64,000 bases of DNA from assembly GCF_036881715.1 (NCBI RefSeq), contig NZ_JBAKBF010000008.1, forward strand, positions 1-64,000, read 5' to 3'. Below are positions 26,890-36,193 of this stretch, in pieces. Source of the DNA: Pannonibacter anstelovis. Lineage in GTDB: Bacteria; Pseudomonadota; Alphaproteobacteria; Rhizobiales; Stappiaceae. Under the pieces are notes generated by a model, which saw only the letters and a program-made list of their open reading frames with translations, did not search any database and was not told where the DNA came from. Made by a program: the position numbers and the translations under genes. How positions within the stretch are numbered: the stretch's first letter is position 1; every line of letters begins with the position of its first letter.

Positions 26890-27320
26890 TGACCCGGGAA
26901 CGGCAGCAGCGGCTTTTGCGCGAGTTCGCCACCATCGCCCGTTTCGGCATTGTCGGCGTGTCGGCCGCCGTTGTTCATGCCTCCGTGGCCATTGGCCTGC
27001 TGGAGCTGGCCCATGTGCCGCCGATGCCCTCCAACATCGGCGGATTTTTGGTGGCGTTCATCGTCTCCTTCACCGGACATCATGTCTGGAGCTTCCGGTC
27101 GGCGGATGAGGTTCAGACCGGCCAGCGCATGCGCCGCTTCTTCGTGCTGGCTGCCGCCGGCTTCGTGCTGAACAACGGCGCACTGGCAGCCCTGCTGAAC
27201 TTCACCCGGGTGCCCGGTGCGGTGGGCATCGTCATTGCGATCTTCGTGGTTCCGCCGCTCACCTTCCTGGGCGCCCGGCTCTGGGCCTTTGCCGAACCGT
27301 CAAACTCCGCCTCCCGATGA
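26886..27320 (+). CDS. GtrA family membrane protein
   Basis: A 144-residue protein with four predicted membrane helices. ARFGIVGVSAAVVH, NIGGFLVAFIVSFTGHHVWSF and LNNGALAALL match the GtrA family, thought to flip or help move undecaprenyl-phosphate sugars across the inner membrane. It overlaps the GT2 stop and the GT39 start by four bases each, which implies coupled translation and a shared pathway. Confidence 0.92.
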   Translation: MMTRERQQRLLREFATIARFGIVGVSAAVVHASVAIGLLELAHVPPMPSNIGGFLVAFIVSFTGHHVWSFRSADEVQTGQRMRRFFVLAAAGFVLNNGALAALLNFTRVPGAVGIVIAIFVVPPLTFLGARLWAFAEPSNSASR

Positions 27321-28825
27321 CCGGACGACCGATGATGTCAGCCGCCCGCGCAACCCTTCTCTACTGCCTTGCCATCTGCCTGCTCTGGGCGCTGGTGCCG
27401 AGTGTGCTGTTTCCCAATCCGCCGCTGGATGTGGTGGAGGGCTTTGCCTGGGGCCGGGATCTGGCGCTTGGCTATACCAAGCATCCGCCGCTGCAGGCCT
27501 GGCTGCTGGAGGCAAGCTATCATCTGACCGGCGGCCATGCCTTCGGCGCCTACTGGCTGAGCCAGATCTGCTACGCCCTCACCTATCTGGCGGTCTGGCT
27601 GCTGGGCCGGGACATGGGCCTTTCGCCCTGGCAGCGGTTCTGGGCCATTGCGGCCACCAGCTGTGCCTTCTACTTCACCCTGCCCGCGCCGGAGTTCAAC
27701 CCGAACATCCTGCAGATCCCCATCTGGGCCGGCATGCTGCTGTTCTTCCACAGAGGCCTCCTCCGCGGGCGGCTGACAGACTGGCTGCTGCTGGGCGTCA
27801 TTGCCGCACTCGGGCTCTATGCCAAGTACTTCGCGGGCCTTCTCATCGGCTGCATCGGGCTCTATGCCCTGACCTTCCGCGATGCCCGCCGCTGTCTCGC
27901 AACGCCCGGCCCCTACTTCGCCATGGCGATCGCACTGGCGCTTTTTGCGCCGCATGTCTGGTGGCTGCTGAAGACGGACTTTCTGACCTTCACCTATGCC
28001 GCAAGCCGCAGCGTTCCGGCGGAAAGCATTGCAGACCACATTCTCAATCCGGTCAACTTCCTGCTCGGCCAGTTTGGCAGCATGGCGCCGGTGCTGATCC
28101 CCATTTTCGCCGGGCTCGGTCTGGCGGGCCTGCGCGGCACTGCGCCTGAAGGCGAGACGCCCCGCGTCAGTTCGGTGGACCTGCGATTCCTGCTGTGGTT
28201 CACCCTGCTGCCGGCCCTTGTCGTGATGCTGGTCTCCGGCGTCACCGGCAGCGCCTTCAAGCAGATGTGGGGCGCGTCCATGTTCACGCTGGCAGGCCTC
28301 CTGCTGGTGCGATTTGCCTCAGCCCGCAACGGCGACTGGTCCATCCGCCGTGCTCTGACCGCTGCCGTTGTAGTGCAGGTGATCTTCCTCAGCGTTGCAG
28401 CAGGACAGGCGCTGGTGGAGCCGCTGATCAAGAAAAAGCCGACGCGCATTCACTTTCCCGGAGCGGAAGTGGCGGCTCAGGCTGAAACGGCCTGGCGCGA
28501 GGCAACCGGCACGCCGCTCACCTATGTGGCGGGCGACATGTGGCCTGCGGCCCATGTCACCCTATTCTCTCCAGACAGGCCGCATCTCTTCACCGATCAC
28601 ACCCCCGCGATTGCCCCATGGATCAGCATGGAGAATGTGAAGAAGAAGGGCGTTCTGGTGATCTGGACGGGAGACAGCGAAGTGCCCACAGGCTCGCTGG
28701 CCGCGCTTTATCCGGGCCGCCTGCGCGACGGCTTTGCCGACATTCCATATGCAGCCCCGGCCAAGTGGCCGCCGCTGCGCCTCAACTGGCTGATCATCCG
28801 GCCCGGCGAGGTTGCGGGAGGTTAA
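27317..28825 (+). CDS. GT39/ArnT-like polytopic glycosyltransferase
   Basis: A 502-residue protein with about ten to twelve membrane helices. The first periplasmic loop has PPLDVVEGFAWG and KHPPLQAW, where the acidic residues mark GT-C enzymes of the PMT/ArnT group that use lipid-phosphate sugars as donors. The C-terminal part (about 390-500) is a soluble periplasmic domain. The acceptor could be lipid A, a polysaccharide or a protein; sequence does not say. It is the last gene of the three-gene operon. Confidence 0.9.
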   Translation: MTGRPMMSAARATLLYCLAICLLWALVPSVLFPNPPLDVVEGFAWGRDLALGYTKHPPLQAWLLEASYHLTGGHAFGAYWLSQICYALTYLAVWLLGRDMGLSPWQRFWAIAATSCAFYFTLPAPEFNPNILQIPIWAGMLLFFHRGLLRGRLTDWLLLGVIAALGLYAKYFAGLLIGCIGLYALTFRDARRCLATPGPYFAMAIALALFAPHVWWLLKTDFLTFTYAASRSVPAESIADHILNPVNFLLGQFGSMAPVLIPIFAGLGLAGLRGTAPEGETPRVSSVDLRFLLWFTLLPALVVMLVSGVTGSAFKQMWGASMFTLAGLLLVRFASARNGDWSIRRALTAAVVVQVIFLSVAAGQALVEPLIKKKPTRIHFPGAEVAAQAETAWREATGTPLTYVAGDMWPAAHVTLFSPDRPHLFTDHTPAIAPWISMENVKKKGVLVIWTGDSEVPTGSLAALYPGRLRDGFADIPYAAPAKWPPLRLNWLIIRPGEVAGG

Positions 28826-28863
28826 GGCCGCCTGTTGTTTGCTCCAGCCATCCCCCTTCTCTC

Positions 28864-28894
28864 CGTCCTGCCATGACTTGATCATGGCAGGACG
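28864..28894. repeat. Perfect 13-base-pair inverted repeat after the GT39 gene
   Basis: CGTCCTGCCATGA (28864-28876) and TCATGGCAGGACG (28882-28894) around a five-base loop. No T tract follows directly, so it is not a classic terminator. It lies in the 3' untranslated part of the operon, 38 bases upstream of a proper terminator. Confidence 0.6.
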
Positions 28895-28931
28895 AAACTA
28901 ACGGACATTATTGTATTTTTCTCTGAAGCAG

Positions 28932-28966
28932 AAAGGCCGCACCAGTTGCCCGGCGCGGCCTTTTTT
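28932..28966. terminator. Bidirectional terminator between the GT operon and the L,D-transpeptidase gene
   Basis: AAAGGCCGC (28932-28940) pairs with GCGGCCTTT (28955-28963), followed by a six-T run on the plus strand. It lies between convergent genes and also offers a stem on the minus strand. Confidence 0.85.
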
Positions 28967-28991
28967 GCGTCTCGAAGGAGGTGTCAGAGCC

Positions 28992-29612
28992 TCAGCGGAT
29001 CACCACCTTGGCGCCGACAGAGACCTCGCTGTAGAGGTGCTCCACGTCATCATTCCACATGCGAAAACAGCCGGAGGAGACGGCCTGGCCGATGCTCCAG
29101 TCCTCGTTGGTGCCATGGATGCGGTAAATGGTGTTGCCGAGATAAAGTGCGCGGGCACCCAGCGGATTCTCCGGGCCGCCAGCCATGAAGGCGGGAAGCT
29201 TGCGGCCCTTCTTGCGCTCACGGGCGATCATTTCCGGCGGCGGCGTCCAGCCCGGCCACTCGGCCTTGCGGGTAACCTTTTCCTCGCCCTTCCAGGTGAA
29301 GCCATCCCGCCCGACGCCGATGCCGTAACGCATGGCCTTGCCGTTCTCAAGCACGTGGTAGAGGCGGCGCTCCGTGGTGTCGACGATGATCGTGCCGGGT
29401 GCTTCGGGACCGTTGTAGGTTACCGTCTTGCGCTTGTATTCCCGGCGGGCGATCTTTGCCGCCACTTCCGGGGTCAGCTTCATTTCCAGCCACTGGCGTG
29501 TGACCGGATCAAAATAGGTGTTGTCATAAGCCGATGCTGGCATGGCGCAAAATGCGCTCAAGGCGATGCCGGCAGCAGCAGCCATGAAAGTCAGGCGGGA
29601 CAGACGGTGCAT
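28992..29612 (-). CDS. L,D-transpeptidase (YkuD domain)
   Basis: A 206-residue exported enzyme. A signal peptide covers residues 1-28 (ending PASAYD). The YkuD domain (about 75-206) has the conserved HGTNE and the catalytic SSGCFRMWN with its cysteine. Such enzymes form 3-3 cross-links in peptidoglycan or attach lipoproteins to it. The domain runs to the very C terminus with KVVIR. It stands alone between a terminator and a 137-base gap before the kinase gene. Confidence 0.94.
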   Translation of the reverse strand: MHRLSRLTFMAAAAGIALSAFCAMPASAYDNTYFDPVTRQWLEMKLTPEVAAKIARREYKRKTVTYNGPEAPGTIIVDTTERRLYHVLENGKAMRYGIGVGRDGFTWKGEEKVTRKAEWPGWTPPPEMIARERKKGRKLPAFMAGGPENPLGARALYLGNTIYRIHGTNEDWSIGQAVSSGCFRMWNDDVEHLYSEVSVGAKVVIR

Positions 29613-29749
29613 GGAAAGGCTCGCTGGAAGGTTTCGGTTGGATCAAACACAGGAACGCAACGGGAGTGCCCGCACGGTGACGGGCTGAAACTCCAGTATT
29701 TCTAGCGTTTTCGTGGTGAAGAAACCGTTACATTTCCTGATGGAAGGCC

Positions 29750-30679
29750 TTAGGCGGCCTTGCCGGCGAGAAACGCTTCCACATCCGCCCGGCGCGGCAG
29801 AGGCGCAACGGCGCCATAGCCGGTGACGGAAAGGGCCGCTGCCGCATTGGCATAGGCAGCAGCTGCAAATGCATCGCCGCTGCGCAGGTATTCGGCCAGG
29901 AACGCACCGTCGAAGGCGTCGCCTGCGCCCGTCGCATCCACTGCCTTCACCTTATGGGCCGCCAGCGTCTCGCGGCGCTCTGCCGTAGCAACCAGCACAC
30001 CATCGCCGCCCATGGTCAGCGCCACCACCTTGGCACCGAGACCAAGCAGTTCATCGGCGATGCCATCTGCATCCTGCGCATGGCAGATCTGGCGGGCATC
30101 ATCGAGGCCCGGCAGGATGATATCCGTCATGCCGATGGTCGAGCGGATGACGGCACGGGCGCGGGCCAGCGGCCACAGCGCAAGGCGCAGGTTGGTGTCG
30201 TAGGAGATCAGGCCGCCTGCAGCGCGCACCTGCTCGACGGCAGCAAAGCAGGCGTCGCAGGCAGACGCTGAAATCGCCTGGCTGATGGCGGAGAAATGCA
30301 GCACGCGGGTGCTGGCCAGCATGTCCTTCGGCAGGTCGCGCGGCTGGTAGAGGCTCGCGGCAGAGCCTGCCCGGCGGTAGGAGAACCGGTGGCCATCAGA
30401 GCCATGGGTGACGAAATAGATGCCGGTCGGCGCATCCGGGTTTGCCTTGACCTCGCTGTCGTCAACGCCTTCGGCCTTCCACATGGCGCGCAGGCTGTCA
30501 CCGAATACATCGGTGCCCAAAGCCGTCGCCAGCGCCACACGGGCACCCTGACGGGCCGCAGCAACAGCGGCGTTGGACACATCGCCGCCGAAACCGGGAT
30601 GATAGGCACCACCGGCCTCATGCTGGTTCAGCTCAACCATGGGCTCGCCAAGGCAAACGATATCCACCGCGCTCGTCAT
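29750..30679 (-). CDS. PfkB-family sugar kinase, probable 2-keto-3-deoxygluconate kinase
   Basis: A 309-residue carbohydrate kinase. The PfkB signatures are visible: GGDVSNAAVAAARQG near residue 32 and DATGAGDAFDGAF near 250, where the second Asp is the catalytic base. IYFVTHGSDGHRFSYRRAGSAAS resembles 2-dehydro-3-deoxygluconokinases of the Entner-Doudoroff route. No other sugar acid genes are near, so the substrate is inferred. The start at 30679 has AGGGTGA upstream; a frame seven codons longer has a poor site. It diverges from the hydrolase gene. Confidence 0.85.
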   Translation of the reverse strand: MTSAVDIVCLGEPMVELNQHEAGGAYHPGFGGDVSNAAVAAARQGARVALATALGTDVFGDSLRAMWKAEGVDDSEVKANPDAPTGIYFVTHGSDGHRFSYRRAGSAASLYQPRDLPKDMLASTRVLHFSAISQAISASACDACFAAVEQVRAAGGLISYDTNLRLALWPLARARAVIRSTIGMTDIILPGLDDARQICHAQDADGIADELLGLGAKVVALTMGGDGVLVATAERRETLAAHKVKAVDATGAGDAFDGAFLAEYLRSGDAFAAAAYANAAAALSVTGYGAVAPLPRRADVEAFLAGKAA

Positions 30680-30882
30680 CTGAAAATCACCCTGAAACAA
30701 AAAGGTTTGCCGCTTCTAGACCAGCCGGGCAGCCATGAGAAGCGTCTTTCAATCGATTTAATCTGCCAGCATATGCGAAGTCCATCCCTTTGGCCGTCAT
30801 TGTGCCCGCCATTCGGGCGGCTAGGCAGATCAGAACGGGCCCATTATCTATAGGCAGTCACACCAAATTCCGGAAAGCCGCC

Positions 30883-31677
30883 ATGTCCATCAGCCTGAAG
30901 CCCGATGTTCCCGCTCACCTGCCCTATGCCGAGCAGGGCACGGACCAGACTGGTACACCCCTGGTGCTGCTGCACGGCTTTGGTGGCGACCGGCAGGGCT
31001 GGCTGAACATCCAGACCGGCCTTTCCACCCGCCTGCGCAGCATCGCCTTTGACCTGCCGGGTCACGGCACGGCCGTGGGCTGGCCGCGCATTGGCAACGC
31101 AGGAATCTCGGCCAAGGCGGTCAGCCAGTCGCTGGACGCGCTGGGACTGGAAAAGGTGCATCTGGCCGGCCATTCCATGGGCGGCGCCGTTGCGGCGCTC
31201 ATCGCGCTGCGCATGCCGGAGCGGATCGCAAGCCTGACGCTTGTTGGCCCTGGCGGCTTCGGCCCGCAAATCAACGCGGACCTGCTGCGCCGCTACGCGT
31301 CAGCTTCGGAAGAAGAGGACCTCGCAGCCTTGCTGCCGGAGTTCTTCGCCGCTTCCTTCCGCATGCCGCGCCAGCTTGCCCGCCATGCGTCAGAGGCCCG
31401 CTCACGCCCGGGCGCCATCGAAGCCCTGCAGGAGATCGTGGAAGAAATCCTTGACGGTGACGGGCAGAAAACCCTGCCACTCGATGATGTCGCCGCGCTG
31501 CCCTTGCCGGTTCAAGTGATCTGGGGCCTTGAAGACGGTGTGCTGCCCGTGAGCCAGAGCGAGGGCCTGCCAGGCGCAATCGCCGTGCACCGCCTCGCAG
31601 ACACCGGCCACATGCCGCATCTTGAGCAGCCGCGCGACGTCATCCGTCTTCTCGCGGAGATCACCAGCGGGCATTGA
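30883..31677 (+). CDS. Alpha/beta fold hydrolase
   Basis: A 264-residue hydrolase with LVLLHGFGGDRQGW (oxyanion region), the nucleophile elbow AGHSMGGAVA near residue 98, Asp in GLEDGVLP and His in DTGHMPHLEQP. The triad is intact. It resembles the hydrolase domain found with acetoin dehydrogenase and enol-lactonase-like enzymes; the substrate is unknown. The start at 30883 is supported by GGAAAG five bases upstream; 31 further codons in frame have no support. It converges with the FAD reductase, 15 bases between stops. Confidence 0.86.
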   Translation: MSISLKPDVPAHLPYAEQGTDQTGTPLVLLHGFGGDRQGWLNIQTGLSTRLRSIAFDLPGHGTAVGWPRIGNAGISAKAVSQSLDALGLEKVHLAGHSMGGAVAALIALRMPERIASLTLVGPGGFGPQINADLLRRYASASEEEDLAALLPEFFAASFRMPRQLARHASEARSRPGAIEALQEIVEEILDGDGQKTLPLDDVAALPLPVQVIWGLEDGVLPVSQSEGLPGAIAVHRLADTGHMPHLEQPRDVIRLLAEITSGH

Positions 31678-31692
31678 CGCCCGCCGGAACGT

Positions 31693-32877
31693 TCAGGCCG
31701 GAGGCAGCAGATCCTCGCGCCAGGCCTCGCCGATGGTCCGGCGGGCCATCATGTGCGAGCGCGGCGCGTTGACGCTGTCCACGGCGATCAGACGGCTGTC
31801 CTTCAGATAGGCGACATAGAACTTTGCCTCGGCGGGCTCGCCCACCGTGATCGTCTGATCATAGCCTTCGGACAGCCCCGCGATCTGCAGCTTGACGTGA
31901 TACTGGTCGGACCAGAACCAGGGCAGCGGGTCATACTCTACTGGCTGGCCAAGAACAGCCTGCGCAACCGCCTTGGCCTGATCAATGGCATTCTGCACAC
32001 TTTCCAGCCGCACATCCCGGCCATAGCGGCCTGAGCGGAAACGGGTGCAGTCACCGCAGGCATAAATGTCCGGATCGCTGGTGCGGCCAGAGGCATCGAC
32101 AAGAATACCCCCATCCACATCCAGTCCGGCTTCCGCTGCAAGTTCGGTATTCGGCAATGCGCCAACGGCGATCAGCACCAGATCGGCATCGACGAAGCTG
32201 CCATCGGCAAGGCGCACGCCGGTCACTGCCGTTTCGCCTTCGATCCCGGCAACGCCCGCATTGAGGCGAAGGTCAACGCCCTGCTCCCGGTGCAGGCCTT
32301 CATAAAAAGCCGAGATCACCGGCGAGACGACGCGCTTGAGCACCCGGTCCTGCGCCTCGATGACGGTCACCGTCTTGCCCATGGCACGGGCGACAGCCGC
32401 AACTTCCAGACCGATGTAACCGGCACCAATCACGGCAAGCCGGGAATGGGCTGTGAGGGCCTTGCGGATGTGATCCACATCGGCAATGGACCGCAGGCTC
32501 AGAACACCGGCGAGTTCTGCGCCGGGCAGCGGCACCGACCGGGCGCGTGTGCCCGTCGCAATGATCAGCTTGCCATAGGCCAGCTCTTCACCGCTCGACA
32601 GAACCACGGTCTTGCCCGTCCGGTCGATGGCTGTCGCCTGGATACCCGTCCTCAGACCGATGTTCTGCGCTTCGTAGAAGGCCGCCGGGCGCAGCCACAG
32701 GCCTTCGGCATCAGTCTCGCCGGACAGGAATTTCTTGGACAGCGGCGGGCGCTGATAGGGGGGATGCGGCTCTTCACCCAGAAGATGGATGGCTCCTGCA
32801 AATCCGCCCTGGCGAAGGGACTGCGCCACCTGCGCGCCAGCCTGGCCCGCACCGATGATGACGATACTCTCCTGCAT
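31693..32877 (-). CDS. NAD(P)H-dependent FAD oxidoreductase, ferredoxin/rubredoxin reductase type
   Basis: A 394-residue flavoprotein. FAD-binding GAGQAGAQVAQSLR is at residue 8, the NAD-binding GAGYIGLEVAAVA near 150, and the second FAD motif ACGDC near 270. The C-terminal reductase domain ends TIGEAWREDLLPPA. Family members reduce ferredoxins that feed cytochrome P450 or ring-hydroxylating dioxygenases. No ferredoxin or oxygenase gene is nearby, so the partner is unknown. Confidence 0.91.
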   Translation of the reverse strand: MQESIVIIGAGQAGAQVAQSLRQGGFAGAIHLLGEEPHPPYQRPPLSKKFLSGETDAEGLWLRPAAFYEAQNIGLRTGIQATAIDRTGKTVVLSSGEELAYGKLIIATGTRARSVPLPGAELAGVLSLRSIADVDHIRKALTAHSRLAVIGAGYIGLEVAAVARAMGKTVTVIEAQDRVLKRVVSPVISAFYEGLHREQGVDLRLNAGVAGIEGETAVTGVRLADGSFVDADLVLIAVGALPNTELAAEAGLDVDGGILVDASGRTSDPDIYACGDCTRFRSGRYGRDVRLESVQNAIDQAKAVAQAVLGQPVEYDPLPWFWSDQYHVKLQIAGLSEGYDQTITVGEPAEAKFYVAYLKDSRLIAVDSVNAPRSHMMARRTIGEAWREDLLPPA

Positions 32878-33000
32878 GACAACTCCCGGCCCGCGGCCCG
32901 ATATATTCTCTGGAGCCTATCGATAGCGGGAAAAGCCGGGCAAGGCAAAGGCCCTTCCCGGACAAGCTTCACACAAGGTTCACGTGGGAGGATTTGACCG

Positions 33001-33039
33001 TAAAAAGAAAAACATGGGCAGGAAATCCCACCCATGTTT
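33001..33039 (-). terminator. Terminator of the chemoreceptor gene
   Basis: On the minus strand a nine-base-pair stem (33039-33031 with 33018-33010) is followed by TTTCTTTTTA. It lies 70 bases after the chemoreceptor stop. Confidence 0.85.
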
Positions 33040-33108
33040 AAAGGACCGGCTCAGGCAGAATCACTCTGGTGCAAGCATTCTGGCCGCGCCGCCCCGGCCG
33101 CTCCCCGT

Positions 33109-35148
33109 TCAGGCGGCCCGCACACCTTCAAGGAAGCTGCGGATTTCCGTGCGCAGGACACCAGCCTGCTCGGACAGAAGCCGCGACAGGCGCTCAACTT
33201 CGTCTCCGCTGGACCGTACGTGCTGCGTTGCGCTGACAACGGCCGACATGCGGTCCGCCCCCTCCTCTGAGCGGCTGGACGCATCGGCGACATTGGCCGC
33301 AATCCCGCTGACAGCCGCCTCCTGCTGCTCGACGGCAGCCGCGACGGCAACAGCCAGATTGTCCATGTCGGAAATGATGTCCCGCACTTCCGAGATGGCG
33401 GTGACAGCACCGGCAGACGCATTCTGGATTGCCTCAACCTGAGCCGCAATATCCTCGGTTGCCTTCGACGTCTGGTTGGCGAGCGCCTTGACTTCAGCTG
33501 CGACGACCGCGAAGCCCTTGCCCGCCTCTCCGGCCCGTGCAGCTTCGATGGTGGCGTTAAGGGCGAGAAGGTTGGTCTGGTTGGCGATATCGCGGATCAG
33601 GCTCATGACAGCGCCGATACGGTCAGCCGCACTCGAAAGCGCCTGCATGGTGGAGAATGTGGATTCTGCACCGGAGACAGCCTGCTTGGCGACTTTCGTC
33701 GACCGGTCAGCCTGGCTGGCGATTTCCTTGATGGATGCGGCCAGCTCTTCCGTCGCACCTGCCGCAGATGTCACGTTCTGGGCCGCGACACGCACGCTCT
33801 GACCGGCATTACCGGCCTGTGCCGCCACTTCATCGGACGCATGCTCCACGGCGGACGACGCCTGGCCGAGATCCCTTGATGCGGCATCAAGGCTATCAAG
33901 AGCGCGCTGAACAGTTTGGTCGAAGGAGCCAATGATGGCTTCAAGGCGGCGCACCCGCTCGTCACGTGCTGCATTCTCTGCAGCCTGCGCTGCTTCAAGG
34001 CGGATACGCTCGGCCGCGTTGTCACGGAACACGCGGACGGTGCGCACCATCGCGGCAATTTCGTCGCGGGAATTGCTCTGCGGCAGTTCCACATCCGTCT
34101 GGCCGCTGGCAAGACGCTCCATGGAGGTCTGCAGGCGAGTCAGGGGACCGGACACGGAGCGGCCAATGGCAAAGGCAAGCGCCGGCAGCCCCAGCAGCAT
34201 GGCCAGAATGATGCCGTAGACCACAAGCGAGGACAGCTGACGCACCTCGTCCAGCTGCGCAGCCGCTTCAGCGTCGCCTGCGCGTGCCGCACTGATCAGT
34301 GCATCAATATGCGGCGGCAGCAGCATGAACAGGTCTTCAACCAGAGTGATCTTGTCCGAGCGCACCACCAGCGCGTCCGCATAGGTGTCGAAGGCGGCCT
34401 TGTAAGCCGTCATGCTGGCTTCGATATCCGCCTTGACCTCATTGGGAATATAGGCACGGCCCAGAAGCTTCGTGAACATGGCAAAGGCGGTATCGAACTC
34501 GTCACGCGGCCCGCCGCCAGAAAGAGTGAACTTGCGCTCGGCCAGCTGCACTTCCATGACGGTGCGGGCGAGCTTCTCGAAGTCGGACGCGCCGCCGAAC
34601 TTCAGCTCATCATTGATCCGGTTCTTCACCTGGTCTGCGAAGGTTGTCAGATCCGCCCTGAGGCCCGAGTTGCCGTCAAAGCCGATCTTCTCCTGAATGG
34701 CATGCAGCTCCCCGAAAGCGCCACCAATGGCAGACAGAGTATCCTTCACATCCGCCATCTCGTTTGCAAGTGGCTGAGCAGACGGCATCGCAGAAATCGA
34801 AGAAATTCCGGCGTCGGCCTTAGCAGCCTCAGCCTTGAAACTGTCAAAGACAGCAGCAGAGGGAGCCGAAAGATAGAACTTTTCCTCGATCTGCATCCGG
34901 TTGGCGACACCGGCAAAATCGTAGGCCGCACGCGCAAGGTTGGTGTTCGCCTCGGACGCCCGGAAGGCATCCTCCACTTTGGACTGGCTCCACCAGAAGG
35001 CAGCGCCCACCACCAGCAGGCCTATGGCCGTGATCAGACTGATAGACAAGATCCGCGCACGTACTGTAAGCCCGTTTGTGGACAAACCTCGCTCCCCGGT
35101 CTGTGCAGAAAGGCCCTGGTCTGGAAGGGTGTGTGTGTTCCGGGTCAT
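33109..35148 (-). CDS. Methyl-accepting chemotaxis protein
   Basis: A 679-residue transmembrane receptor. TM1 is at about 34-54, a helical periplasmic sensor domain at 55-305 and TM2 at about 308-330; HAMP (335-390) includes PLTRLQTSMERLASGQ; the signalling domain (about 430-670) has the hairpin tip DIANQTNLLALNATIEAARAGE. It should transmit ligand binding to CheA-CheW. The long helical sensor without PAS or Cache folds suggests a helical-bundle type. No che genes adjoin; a terminator follows and it is probably a single-gene unit. Confidence 0.95.
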   Translation of the reverse strand: MTRNTHTLPDQGLSAQTGERGLSTNGLTVRARILSISLITAIGLLVVGAAFWWSQSKVEDAFRASEANTNLARAAYDFAGVANRMQIEEKFYLSAPSAAVFDSFKAEAAKADAGISSISAMPSAQPLANEMADVKDTLSAIGGAFGELHAIQEKIGFDGNSGLRADLTTFADQVKNRINDELKFGGASDFEKLARTVMEVQLAERKFTLSGGGPRDEFDTAFAMFTKLLGRAYIPNEVKADIEASMTAYKAAFDTYADALVVRSDKITLVEDLFMLLPPHIDALISAARAGDAEAAAQLDEVRQLSSLVVYGIILAMLLGLPALAFAIGRSVSGPLTRLQTSMERLASGQTDVELPQSNSRDEIAAMVRTVRVFRDNAAERIRLEAAQAAENAARDERVRRLEAIIGSFDQTVQRALDSLDAASRDLGQASSAVEHASDEVAAQAGNAGQSVRVAAQNVTSAAGATEELAASIKEIASQADRSTKVAKQAVSGAESTFSTMQALSSAADRIGAVMSLIRDIANQTNLLALNATIEAARAGEAGKGFAVVAAEVKALANQTSKATEDIAAQVEAIQNASAGAVTAISEVRDIISDMDNLAVAVAAAVEQQEAAVSGIAANVADASSRSEEGADRMSAVVSATQHVRSSGDEVERLSRLLSEQAGVLRTEIRSFLEGVRAA

Positions 35149-35275
35149 TCAGACTTTTCCCATCAGGTGACAGCCGTTGCGCGCTGACCAGATATTCTAA
35201 GCAACAAGAGCAGTTAATGCAGACTGAATTCACAATCAGGAATCGGCGCCCTTACTGATTAAATTTTCACCACCC

Positions 35276-36193
35276 ATGCACTCCATCACATCACGAACCG
35301 AAGCCCGGCGGCCCATGTCTATACAACCACATAAACTTGCCCCAGTTGCATTCATTTCACTTTGGTCAACCGGCTTCATCGGCTCCAAACTTGGCGCGCC
35401 GTTCATTGAGCCATTTGTTTTTCTGGCATTGAGATATGCCTTTGCCGTACCGTTGCTGATCGGCCTCGGTGTTTTGCTGGGATCCACCCGGAGACTGCCC
35501 GTCAGCGCCGCGATCCACTGCATGGTCACCGGCATTCTTGTGCACGGTATCTATCTGGGCGGAGTGTTCTGGGCCATCCGGCAGGGACTGCCCGCGGGCG
35601 CCGCAGCACTGATGGTCGGCCTGCAGCCGGTTGTGACCGCACTGGCAGCCGGATGGCTCTTGAAAGAACAGATCACCTGGCGCCACTGGCTGGGCTTTGC
35701 CGGTGGCTCTGCCGGCCTTTTGCTGGTGCTGCTGCCCAAGCTGGGCGCAGCAGCCTCCGGCATCACCTCCGTGACCGTCTCTGTTATGCTCGTATCGGTG
35801 ATCGCGATCAGCCTGGGCACTGTCTATCAGAAGCGCTTCGTGCAGGGCGCGGACCATGTGACCGGCACCATCTGGCAATATGCCGGCGCCTTGCTCTTTA
35901 CGGTGCCGCTGACCTTCACCGAAACCTGGGAGATCACCTGGTCGCCCCAGCTCATTTTCGCCATGGCCTGGCTTGTTCTGGTGCTGTCCATCGGTGCCAT
36001 CCTGCTGCTGATGTACATGATCCGCACCGGATCAGCCGCAGAGGTCGGCTCGCTGTTCTATCTGGTGCCCGCAGCCACGACGCTGGAAAGCTACTTCCTG
36101 TTTGGCGAAACGCTGACCCTTGTACAGATCGCAGGCATGGTGCTGATCATGGCGGCGATCCTGTTCATCCGCCGGAAACCCCGCCCGGCGTGA
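35276..36193 (+). CDS. DMT superfamily transporter, EamA type
   Basis: A 305-residue membrane protein with ten predicted helices in two EamA repeats (about 20-150 and 165-300). FISLWSTGFIGSKLGAPF and PAGAAALMVGLQPVVTAL are typical. Members export amino acids or other small metabolites; the substrate is unknown. Neither ATG 35276 nor ATG 35315 has a clear ribosome binding site, so the start is uncertain. The 3' end overlaps the convergent YihY/BrkB gene by 29 bases. Confidence 0.88.
   Translation: MHSITSRTEARRPMSIQPHKLAPVAFISLWSTGFIGSKLGAPFIEPFVFLALRYAFAVPLLIGLGVLLGSTRRLPVSAAIHCMVTGILVHGIYLGGVFWAIRQGLPAGAAALMVGLQPVVTALAAGWLLKEQITWRHWLGFAGGSAGLLLVLLPKLGAAASGITSVTVSVMLVSVIAISLGTVYQKRFVQGADHVTGTIWQYAGALLFTVPLTFTETWEITWSPQLIFAMAWLVLVLSIGAILLLMYMIRTGSAAEVGSLFYLVPAATTLESYFLFGETLTLVQIAGMVLIMAAILFIRRKPRPA

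Noticed and set aside
33109..35148. Possible fusion of two genes in the chemoreceptor
   Set aside because: TM1, sensor, TM2, HAMP and signalling domain follow in normal order and length.
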